A stretch of DNA of 41,038 nucleotides from Candidatus Cryptobacteroides fimicaballi (GTDB taxonomy: Bacteria; Bacteroidota; Bacteroidia; Bacteroidales; UBA932), in assembly GCA_018065485.1 (NCBI GenBank), contig JAGHTF010000011.1:1-41038 (forward strand), written 5' to 3'. The position numbers and the translations under genes were made by a program. Positions 6,812 through 14,655 of this stretch are shown here, piece by piece; position 1 is the stretch's first letter, and the number at the start of each line of letters is the position of its first letter. The notes below the pieces were generated by a model. The model was not told the origin of the DNA and searched no databases. It saw only the letters and a program-made list of their open reading frames with translations.

Positions 6812-8628
6812 TATCTTATTCTCTCTATAATCATATCTCCATTACCGAAAAATTCCGGGGTCTGCGCCCCACCCCTGATTTTCGCAGCTTCCGATGAAAC
6901 TTTTTTCGTAACGAATTTCACAAGTTCATCCATAGTAATGGAGCCATTGTCATCTTCATCGGCATCTCCTTGGAGCCCGATAGTAAGGAAGTATGTAAAA
7001 AGTCCTGATTGCGACTGGTCATAACCCAGGGAAGTTTGCTCTCCGGTAGAAGAGGTGAAGAGCCTGAACTCTGGATTAATCTCCCAAGGACGTTGAGAAA
7101 TAAACTGGTTGGAGATGCGCACCCCCTTTGTCCCGGAAATATTTTCGGCGGCAAGTGACGCTGTCTGACGGGAAGACCCACTGAAGCAGGCATCCAGAAT
7201 AACCGTAACCGATTTTGCTCCAAGAGAATTCAAATCGGCATACAACCTGTTTACACTATATCCTCTGTCACTTATAAGCTCCTTTCTGGCATCGTACGGG
7301 AACAGAAATACATCCGGTTTGCCTTCGGTGTCATAGTCGGGAATTCCGTGCCCGGAATAGAAAACAAACACGTCGGTTTTCCCGGGAATTACAACCTGTT
7401 TCAAATAACCGTAGCGGGAATCGAAGCAATCGCTCAGGGCCGCCCCGGTAACCTTTTCATTCACAAGAACCTTGACATCGTTTATACCCATTGAAGTAGT
7501 AAGGTATTTGGCCATAAGCTGGGCATCGCGCGCTGCATAGGGAGCGGGAGCAACCCCGTAGGAATTCTTTTCGGCGCCTATCACAATGGCAACTGCGTCT
7601 TCGTATAAAGGCAGGCCAACCGGTGCCTGGCTAATATCACGTATGTTGGAAGTAATTCTGTTCGACTGGGAATATACCCTTGTCTGCTGCATAGCAAGCA
7701 GTCCTGCACGGTCTCCCTTTATATCCACAATCTTGGGAACGTCCGGTACTTTATCCAAAGATATAGGAATCTGCGCCGAGGCAAGGTTTCCGAATCCCGA
7801 TTCTTCGGTCAGGCTTATCTTTACCGGCAAATACTTTCCCTTTTGAACATAACTGTTGTTGGGACTCAGACGGAACGAGACTTCGGCAGTCTGCCCTACA
7901 AGCAAATCATTCAGAGTTCCATTAATTTCTGAAGCCAGCCCCGTATCTGTCATCAGAAGGATATTGGGATCTTCCGAGTTAATCGTATAGGAGATGCTCC
8001 TGGCCTCGCCCATACCGGTATTCTGCAGAAGCAGCTTGGCCCACACCACTTCTCCGGTCTGAACCTTTCCGTCGGGGTTGCCGTTCCTTGCCCGTGCGCC
8101 CCTGCCGGAGTCTACAATGGAAACACCCTGCAACGAAATAACCGCCTTCTGGAATTCACAGGTGCTAAGCAACAGTTTGGCATCAATATCATAGCCCATC
8201 CGTTCCCGAACCTTGATATCAAAAAACACAGAATCGGTGGGGATGGAAATGTCGGCATAAATAGGAAAGTCAAGTTCCTTACGGCTGTTGGCGAAAATAT
8301 CGGCAGTCACCGATTTGGTTTCACAGAATAGCCCCTGAACATCTTTGTATGGAGTAACAAAAACCTCAACCCCTGAAGCATCTCCGCCATAATTCTGAAG
8401 TTTCAGAAGAATGTGACCGCTTTCCTTCGCCTCAAGGATCTTGTTGCCATTGTCGTCGATAAAATCAATGTCAACATAGAGTTCTGGAGGCATAAAGATT
8501 CCTGTCACCTCATCCATAGAAAAGTTTATTACCTTGGAAACCGCCGATTGTGCGGCCGAACGCTGAGAGAATATCATAACAGCCGAAAGGGCTGTTATTA
8601 CCGATAAGAACCTATATAATTTTTCCAT
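6811..8628 (-). CDS. Exported caspase-family (peptidase C14) protease with EF-hand
   Basis: Catalytic motifs VFVFYSGHG and VILDACFSGSS. EF-hand loop DEDDNGSITMDE. Start at MEKLYRFLSVITALSAVMIFSQRSAAQ (signal peptide) preferred over the longer ORF. Confidence 0.85.
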   Translation of the reverse strand: MEKLYRFLSVITALSAVMIFSQRSAAQSAVSKVINFSMDEVTGIFMPPELYVDIDFIDDNGNKILEAKESGHILLKLQNYGGDASGVEVFVTPYKDVQGLFCETKSVTADIFANSRKELDFPIYADISIPTDSVFFDIKVRERMGYDIDAKLLLSTCEFQKAVISLQGVSIVDSGRGARARNGNPDGKVQTGEVVWAKLLLQNTGMGEARSISYTINSEDPNILLMTDTGLASEINGTLNDLLVGQTAEVSFRLSPNNSYVQKGKYLPVKISLTEESGFGNLASAQIPISLDKVPDVPKIVDIKGDRAGLLAMQQTRVYSQSNRITSNIRDISQAPVGLPLYEDAVAIVIGAEKNSYGVAPAPYAARDAQLMAKYLTTSMGINDVKVLVNEKVTGAALSDCFDSRYGYLKQVVIPGKTDVFVFYSGHGIPDYDTEGKPDVFLFPYDARKELISDRGYSVNRLYADLNSLGAKSVTVILDACFSGSSRQTASLAAENISGTKGVRISNQFISQRPWEINPEFRLFTSSTGEQTSLGYDQSQSGLFTYFLTIGLQGDADEDDNGSITMDELVKFVTKKVSSEAAKIRGGAQTPEFFGNGDMIIERIR

Positions 8629-8665
8629 ACTCCAACACTTGCTCGCCAAATATACAAAAACCGCT

Positions 8666-10114
8666 CTATATAACATATATACGAGCCTTCTTATCAACGT
8701 ATTTGGGCATACACATTCCGGCCGTAGCCCCGATGAACGTAGGGTCGCATATAAAATATCTGCCATCCTCAAGATTTACATAATGTCCATCGCATCCTTC
8801 ATCAAAGCGTACTGCTGTTGCTATATGGTCGTCATATTCCAACAGTATGACTTTCTTCCCAGTCAATCTGCGTACGAGGAAAGAGAAAAGAATGGCACGG
8901 TCTTCACAATCGTTGGCTTCGTATATGAAATTTTCTTCGCAGAAGAATTGCTTCTCGTACCCGAACTGGTCTGAATCTACTTTATAGGAAAAATCATAAT
9001 GAAGGAACCGAAGAAGCTCGTTTATCTTCCCCGGAACGTCAAGGGCTGCCAACTTTTCTCCCAATTGCAAGAACAGGGATTCCGAAAACCTGCTGTCGGG
9101 GGCAGACTGGGCATAGACATTAACCGTAGTCTGGGGGTATCTTTCATAAAATGACTTCAGGGCACCGTTGACCGGAATGTCCAGCTCACAGGCAAACACC
9201 TGGCTCTTGAAATGAGTCAATACGTATGAATCTTCACCACCCAGTGCAAGAGGCTTCCTTATCCTCAGGTCGAAAGGGTGGGTGTTCCCGCTGAAATCAG
9301 ACCTGTACGTAAATAAGACAGTGACCGGCGACTTGGCGTCGGCCAAATAATACCGGTATGTGTCAATGACCGTATATTTTCGGGCATAAACGGGTTGGAG
9401 CGATGCAAACAGGCATTCCAGCCGGTCGTCTGCCCTGGCAAGCTTTGCCATCATTCCCATCTGGTTAAGAACAAAAACCTCGAAAATAATTCTTTCCGAG
9501 TTTACGTTTTGTGGATATATTGCACAAGACAAGGCTTGAACCCATTCCAGGACAGCCCAATCATTGAATCCGTAATTATCTCTGTTGTAACTGCACTCGT
9601 ATAATATCTGTGTAAAGTCCTCCCACCCCAATTTTTGCCAGAATTCTCCCACGTCAGATTCCGATATTCCCCGCGGATGAAAGCTGCCGTAAGCGGCAGG
9701 AACTTTTACTTCCTGAATGGAATCATAAAACCCAAACCTCACAGTCCTTACGGAAACGCTTGAGGAAGCCGAGTGCGAAACATTACCTGCTTGATAGACG
9801 GTACATCCTAAAGTATCAACTATTTCCGAGGCCTTCAGCGCTCCGCCCGAAGATTTGTCCGAGCCGCCTGCAACAGTGGGAGAATAAGGCTGGGGAGAAA
9901 TTACACTGCTTTCGGGCTCCGATATCAGGAATTGTTCCCAATTCGAACTTATTGTTCTGGCAAATTCTGCATTGAGAGAATCGCTGAAATTGCGATGAGC
10001 ATCCCGGGCTTTTTTGACAAAATCATCGTACGTGCGGTGAAAGTCCTGTCCGTACGCATTTGGAAGAGCTGCCGCAAACAGGACAGTTATCACTAATATC
10101 CTAACCGCCTTCAT
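8666..10114 (-). CDS. Exported transglutaminase-like cysteine enzyme
   Basis: Signal peptide MKAVRILVITVLFAAALPNAYG. Cys-His-Asp pattern NDCEDRAILFSFLVRRLTGKKVILLEYDDHIATAV...YFICDPTFIGATAG. Confidence 0.65.
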   Translation of the reverse strand: MKAVRILVITVLFAAALPNAYGQDFHRTYDDFVKKARDAHRNFSDSLNAEFARTISSNWEQFLISEPESSVISPQPYSPTVAGGSDKSSGGALKASEIVDTLGCTVYQAGNVSHSASSSVSVRTVRFGFYDSIQEVKVPAAYGSFHPRGISESDVGEFWQKLGWEDFTQILYECSYNRDNYGFNDWAVLEWVQALSCAIYPQNVNSERIIFEVFVLNQMGMMAKLARADDRLECLFASLQPVYARKYTVIDTYRYYLADAKSPVTVLFTYRSDFSGNTHPFDLRIRKPLALGGEDSYVLTHFKSQVFACELDIPVNGALKSFYERYPQTTVNVYAQSAPDSRFSESLFLQLGEKLAALDVPGKINELLRFLHYDFSYKVDSDQFGYEKQFFCEENFIYEANDCEDRAILFSFLVRRLTGKKVILLEYDDHIATAVRFDEGCDGHYVNLEDGRYFICDPTFIGATAGMCMPKYVDKKARIYVI

Positions 10115-10452
10115 TCCTGTACCTCACTTTTTCCCGCCAAAGAATCGGCTTGCATATAAAAAGCACTGTCAGCTGCGGCAGCCGAGGCGTGAACATAAGA
10201 CTCCTCTGAAAGGACTGCCGGAGTGCCTGATCCATCGACCTCCGGCCTTGAAATTACTGCAACTGCGGCAATGGCGGCAACTGCAAGAACTGCAGAAGCG
10301 CAATAGAAGAGTGGCCGATGGCCTCGTTCAGCCTGTTTCCCAGAGTTCATAGCTGTTCCAATGAACGAACGGGCACGCTCGCTATCCAGTTCTTCTGCCG
10401 GTTTAACGTCGGCAAGCAAAGATGCTTTTTCTATCTGCTTATTTTCAGTCAT
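10111..10452 (-). CDS. Small single-pass membrane protein, possible anti-sigma partner
   Basis: MTENKQIEKASLL... start at 10452, 1 nt after the sigma-factor stop. One hydrophobic segment LFYCASAVLAVAAIAAVAVI after about 50 cytosolic residues. Confidence 0.55.
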   Translation of the reverse strand: MTENKQIEKASLLADVKPAEELDSERARSFIGTAMNSGKQAERGHRPLFYCASAVLAVAAIAAVAVISRPEVDGSGTPAVLSEESYVHASAAAADSAFYMQADSLAGKSEVQE

Positions 10453-10453
10453 A

Positions 10454-11041
10454 TCACACATAATCTTCAAGCTTTTTCCTTATCTGCCTCGAGAGTCTGT
10501 TTTTCAATGTGTAAACATAATCCACCGTCATCCCGAACTCTTTGGAAACCTCCTGCGGATCTTTGTCTTCCAAAAATATCTTCTCTGCTATCCTGCGGTC
10601 CCGCTCATTCTTTATAGCATCTATCGAATTACGGATGTCCAGTTCTATCCCCCTGTCTATACTCTCTACCCAATCACCCCGGAAACTTTCCCACTTATCA
10701 CTTATAGTAATGAGCCCGTTCAAATCTATCTTCGATCTCTTATAATCCCTGAAAAATCTGAAAGAAACCGAAGATATCCAGGTGCTGAGAGCCGCCTTGG
10801 ATGAATCATACATCCTCAGACGCCTCCAGTTATCTTCGTAAAGGTAAAGGAAGAATTCATCTACCAGGTCCGACACCTCGACCTTGGCGTCGAAAAGCTT
10901 GTAGATATGATATTGAAAAGTAGATGAGAATTTTTCGTAGAAGAAATATACCACGGCATCCTGATTCCCCTTGAGAACATAGGAAACCAGACGGTCGTCC
11001 GAACATTTTCTGAAATCTCTCTTAACGGTAAATGAGATCAT
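10454..11041 (-). CDS. ECF-type RNA polymerase sigma factor
   Basis: Region 2-like KGNQDAVVYFFYEKFSSTFQYHIYKLFDAKVEVSDLVDEFFLYLYED...LSTWISSVSFRFFRDYKR. Region 4-like ERDRRIAEKIFLEDKDPQEVSKEFGMTVDYVYTLKNRLSRQIRKKL. Confidence 0.8.
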   Translation of the reverse strand: MISFTVKRDFRKCSDDRLVSYVLKGNQDAVVYFFYEKFSSTFQYHIYKLFDAKVEVSDLVDEFFLYLYEDNWRRLRMYDSSKAALSTWISSVSFRFFRDYKRSKIDLNGLITISDKWESFRGDWVESIDRGIELDIRNSIDAIKNERDRRIAEKIFLEDKDPQEVSKEFGMTVDYVYTLKNRLSRQIRKKLEDYV

Positions 11042-11940
11042 TGCTCTTCTTTCTGCCTTACAACAATGTCGACAATTTTCACTGTCATATCAATATCTTG
11101 CCTGCGGCTCTTTGAAAGCCACTTCTGGAAGGCTTCGAAAGAAAGGTTTGCCGGCTTTTCCTGCTGTTCTGCAGATAAATCGTCAAGAGGTCGTACAAAC
11201 CTGTTTGGAGAAAAGACAATATATATGCGGTTTATTTCCACCTCTCCTCCGCAGGTTATCACGTAGTCACTATATGTTTTTTCTACATATCTGTTCTCCG
11301 AAGCAGAATAGACATTCGAGTGTCTTGAAAAGAAAACACGCCTCTCCCCCGCTTCTACTGGAATACTGCCCTCTTTCTGGAATTTCAGGGGAAGGAGGCG
11401 GCTTATTCCTGTCTTGTCATACAGGTAAATGGCAACATATCCGTCCACAGGAGAAGTGAAAGATACAAAAAGGTCATCACCATCCCTGAATTCGTCACTC
11501 TCGAATTTGTCACCCGTGCCATTGCGAAGAATCCTGGCATCGAACTGGATTCTCGCTGCCTTAAGTTCTCTTATCCTTCCCTTTACGTGAACTTTGACAA
11601 CCTGTAAATTCTGCTCGTAACTTAGAGAAAAAGCAGGCTTTCCTATTGTTTCCAGCCACTCGCCTTTAACCTCGCTTTCGCCAAGGGACAGAAAAGACAC
11701 TGAACCCGATTCGCCCCTGTTCTCGATAAATGTGGAATTGTTTACTCCCACAACTGTCCCGAAATTGTCGGCTATAATCTGAATCTTTGCCCTTTCCAAT
11801 GCTATTACCTTTGCCTGGTCCGGGGTTATGCTTGTGGGACCGTAATATATATAATCACCCGATGCCGTCAGCGTTTTCTGCGCCAACGACATCGAGGGAA
11901 TCAAAAGCAGCACTGCTGCAATAAATCCTTTCAAATTCAT
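11038..11940 (-). CDS. Exported DUF4384-like protein
   Basis: Signal peptide. Core DDLFVSFTSPVDGYVAIYLYDKTGISRLLPLKFQKEGSIPVEAGERRVF is typical of DUF4384. Confidence 0.65.
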   Translation of the reverse strand: MNLKGFIAAVLLLIPSMSLAQKTLTASGDYIYYGPTSITPDQAKVIALERAKIQIIADNFGTVVGVNNSTFIENRGESGSVSFLSLGESEVKGEWLETIGKPAFSLSYEQNLQVVKVHVKGRIRELKAARIQFDARILRNGTGDKFESDEFRDGDDLFVSFTSPVDGYVAIYLYDKTGISRLLPLKFQKEGSIPVEAGERRVFFSRHSNVYSASENRYVEKTYSDYVITCGGEVEINRIYIVFSPNRFVRPLDDLSAEQQEKPANLSFEAFQKWLSKSRRQDIDMTVKIVDIVVRQKEEQ

Positions 11941-12620
11941 TATCTGGCAGCCTGTTCCCAGATTGCGTCAAGTTGTTTGTGAAGGTCCTCTCCCTTCTCT
12001 TCCAGTTGTTTCTTTACAACATCCTTAGCAACATTCATTGCCATTTTCGCATTATAAGCAAGTGTAAGACGAACCTCTACTCCTTTATTCGGAAGATCAC
12101 GATAACACTCTATCACAGTGACGGTAACTCCAAGTCTTTGCATAATGAGGTTTTTGCTTGCGGAAACCGTGTTTGCAATAGACGTTGCAGCAGCCTGGCT
12201 TATCTGTTCATTGCCTACAGTACTTTCTATCAAAGCTGTAACTTCTGACTGAATCAATCCTGCAATGTTGGTCTTTGCAAGTTCGAGTGCCTGCATCTTT
12301 GCAGCATCGTAAGTAGCACCGGGAGACATTGCATCACCGATAATCCACTTGGGAAGTCCGGCATCTTCAAATTCGTAATACATTTTGTAGGAACGGTCAA
12401 GTTGCTTTTCCAAAGGCAGTTGTCCGGGAGCTACCTTCCAACCTTGTTTGAGCAAAGACTTGGATTCCTTACGGGCTGCCTTTGATGCTTTCGCATTCAA
12501 TTCTGTCTGAGCGAATTTAGAATACTGTTTTCTCTCCTTGATAGTTTCTCTGGCAGACTGGGCATTTGCAATGTTGCAAAGAATAAGGACTGCCATTACG
12601 ATAGAAAGTGACTTTTTCAT
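11940..12620 (-). CDS. Exported LPP20/FlgT-N-like protein of unknown function
   Basis: Signal peptide MKKSLSIVMAVLILCNIANA. ATYDAAKMQALELAKTNIAGLIQSEV...VTVIECYRDLPNKGVEVRLTLAYN has the alpha/beta pattern of LPP20-type proteins. Confidence 0.5.
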   Translation of the reverse strand: MKKSLSIVMAVLILCNIANAQSARETIKERKQYSKFAQTELNAKASKAARKESKSLLKQGWKVAPGQLPLEKQLDRSYKMYYEFEDAGLPKWIIGDAMSPGATYDAAKMQALELAKTNIAGLIQSEVTALIESTVGNEQISQAAATSIANTVSASKNLIMQRLGVTVTVIECYRDLPNKGVEVRLTLAYNAKMAMNVAKDVVKKQLEEKGEDLHKQLDAIWEQAAR

Positions 12621-12675
12621 ATTGTGCTAAATTTTGTTTTCAATTATTTGTAGGATTACATCACGTAAAATCTAT

Positions 12676-12683
12676 CAAATTTA
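12676..12683 (-). promoter_or_regulatory. Candidate -7 box (TAAATTTG) for the caspase/transglutaminase operon
   Basis: Plus strand caaattta = TAAATTTG on minus, matching TAnnTTTG, about 55 nt upstream of the ATG at 12620. No clear -33 TTTG at N19. Confidence 0.35.
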
Positions 12684-12727
12684 TTAAATTTTTTTTAGTC
12701 ATTGCGGTTGCAACCCGCAATCTCCTA

Positions 12728-13201
12728 CTATGCCTCGTACCCCAGGGCTATGACGCACAGGATTCTGCGGCCGGCGGGGATGTCTATTACCGTGCGGAGG
12801 TAGTCTTCGGCGCTGCCGGCAGATGCGTCCTTGCGGCTGCGGGGGCGTCCGTTAACGTGAACCCAACAGCTTCCGAGGCCCTTATCGACGGCGGAAAGAT
12901 GGAGGAACGTGGCGCTTATGGCGGCGTTATCTACCCACAGGTCGGTCTTTTCGGGGTTGCCCATCACCACAATAGCGGCAGCGGCCCCTTTGATAAGGGC
13001 GGAGCCGAAATCCCGCATCTCGGATATGGCCTTGAGCGTGGCTTTATCTTCAACTACCAAAAACTCACTGCTTTTGCAGTTCTTTGAAGACGGGGCGGTG
13101 AGAGCCTCCGATATCATTTCGTCGATGATGGCACGAGCCACCGTCCGGTCAGTGAATTTTCTGACGCTGTGCCTTGCGGCAATCAATTCCTTGTATTCCA
13201 T
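12728..13201 (-). CDS. Nitroreductase family protein
   Basis: MEYKELIAARHSVRKFTDRTV...ALTAPSSKNCKSSEFLVVED...GLGSCWVHV...IPAGRRILCVIALGY. Confidence 0.85.
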   Translation of the reverse strand: MEYKELIAARHSVRKFTDRTVARAIIDEMISEALTAPSSKNCKSSEFLVVEDKATLKAISEMRDFGSALIKGAAAAIVVMGNPEKTDLWVDNAAISATFLHLSAVDKGLGSCWVHVNGRPRSRKDASAGSAEDYLRTVIDIPAGRRILCVIALGYEA

Positions 13202-13213
13202 TGTTTACAATCT

Positions 13214-14218
13214 TTACTTGAACATCCGTAGATTGTCGAAAGACGGACTCAACTCCCCTTCTTCTATCCTGTGTACAATCTCAACCACCTTGTCGTTCAT
13301 AGGGGTAGGACATCCTACCTTCCGACCGTAGGCGCAGACACTGCCGTTGATGGAATCGACCTCGGTTTTCTTACCGTTCTCTATATCCTGCAGCATACTG
13401 GCCTTGAGCAGACGGTGCTTCTTGATTGCAAAGGGAAGCAGCAGCAGTGAAACCGCCTTCTTGACAGGATTGGAATAGTTGAAAAGCTTCACGATGTCCT
13501 TGCCCTGAACCGGCTCTATGCGTATTCCTCCGGCCGAGCACACGTCCATACACTCCTTCATTATGGCCTGCACAATCTTCCTCTGGGGAATATCGGATAC
13601 CGTTTCTCCGAAAGTACAGCCCAACACTGCGCTCATTCCGGAAAAAGCGGCGTTGATGAGCAGCTTGCTCCAGCGGGCTCCTATGAAATTATCCTCCATC
13701 TCCACAGGGCCCATAAGTTCGAGCAGAGCCTTAACGTCCGTAATGTGGGCATTGGGCTTGGGGCTCGTGGAACCCAGGGAGAAAGTGAGGCTGTCCGGTT
13801 CGCTGGTAAGTTCGCACACTCCGTCTCCGGTCTTTGTCGCACCCCAGGCCACCGTACAGCCCAGCACGTGGTCTTCGCCCACGATTTCAGCGATAAGCAT
13901 CTCCGGAATTCCGTTCTGAAGCGTCACTATCACTCCGTCTTCGGTCAAAAAATCCTTCAGGAAGGTAACCACTTCCCGGTTCTGGAGCTGCTTTGTCATA
14001 AGGAAGACAATGTCGTACTTCCCTGTCATCTCCTCGGGAGTGTACACTTCTACCTTCTGGGTAAAGTTCACGGTTCCCGTAACAACAGCACCGTTCCTGC
14101 GGATGGCTTCGACGTGCGCCCTGTTCCGGTTTATAAGGTCAATCTTGCCTCCGTTCTTTGTAATGTAGGCTCCCAGGATCATTCCCAGGGAGCCTGCTCC
14201 GTAAATTGCCGCTCTCAT
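13214..14218 (-). CDS. Ketopantoate reductase (PanE/ApbA)-family oxidoreductase
   Basis: N-terminal Rossmann motif MRAAIYGAGSLGMILGAYI. FLMTKQLQNREVV, VTLQNGI and TVAWGATKTGDG fit the PanE family. Confidence 0.8.
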   Translation of the reverse strand: MRAAIYGAGSLGMILGAYITKNGGKIDLINRNRAHVEAIRRNGAVVTGTVNFTQKVEVYTPEEMTGKYDIVFLMTKQLQNREVVTFLKDFLTEDGVIVTLQNGIPEMLIAEIVGEDHVLGCTVAWGATKTGDGVCELTSEPDSLTFSLGSTSPKPNAHITDVKALLELMGPVEMEDNFIGARWSKLLINAAFSGMSAVLGCTFGETVSDIPQRKIVQAIMKECMDVCSAGGIRIEPVQGKDIVKLFNYSNPVKKAVSLLLLPFAIKKHRLLKASMLQDIENGKKTEVDSINGSVCAYGRKVGCPTPMNDKVVEIVHRIEEGELSPSFDNLRMFK

Positions 14219-14655
14219 AATATTCTTACTGTTCCGTCTTCTGTTACTTCTATTGTATCACCGGTTTTCACCGTGTCAAGAAACTCCTGTCCCAGCTGGT
14301 CGATGGCAATGAGCTTGCTGTTCTCCCATACTACCGACAGTATCACGCCTGCCCCGGCCAGCGAATCGATATGCTCCGAAAACAGCAGGCAGGCAGGATT
14401 GATACCCATTGAGCAGATGACCTGAAGCACCATTCCCCCCGTTGTGGAGCCTATGGTCTGCGGAAGGCACAGGGCCTTGCCGGTAACGTTTTTCTGGAAG
14501 ATGTCCGGATTGTTCTGGTCGGCTATCTTCACTTTCTTAGCGTGCATTATCGCCGGACTCTGGAAACTTGCCAGAGTGTTCACGCCCTGATGGGACACAA
14601 CGGCCTCTCCTTTGTAATATCCGCCGTTCAGCACCCGTCCTTTGAATTCTTTCAT
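14215..14655 (-). CDS. Aconitase X small (swivel, DUF126) subunit
   Basis: MKEFKGRVLNGGYYKGEAVVS...GKALCLPQTIGSTTGGMVL matches the AcnX swivel domain. ATGA-coupled to the large subunit. Confidence 0.8.
   Translation of the reverse strand: MKEFKGRVLNGGYYKGEAVVSHQGVNTLASFQSPAIMHAKKVKIADQNNPDIFQKNVTGKALCLPQTIGSTTGGMVLQVICSMGINPACLLFSEHIDSLAGAGVILSVVWENSKLIAIDQLGQEFLDTVKTGDTIEVTEDGTVRIL

Noticed and set aside
8629-8772. N-terminal extension of the caspase ORF (MRMADILYATLRSS...)
   Set aside because: Overlaps the transglutaminase-like 3' end. MEKLYRFLSVITALSAVMIFSQRSAAQ at 8628 gives a proper signal peptide.
290-12721. Shared GTTGCAAC core between the TAC palindrome and the palindrome at the head of the caspase operon, suggesting a common regulator
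   Set aside because: The same 8-mer also occurs inside coding regions (for example near 15435, 16454 and 19552), so the match is likely chance.
12701-12721. Rho-independent terminator for the nitroreductase gene
   Set aside because: In the gene's direction the hairpin is followed by GACTAAAAAAAA, not a T-tract.
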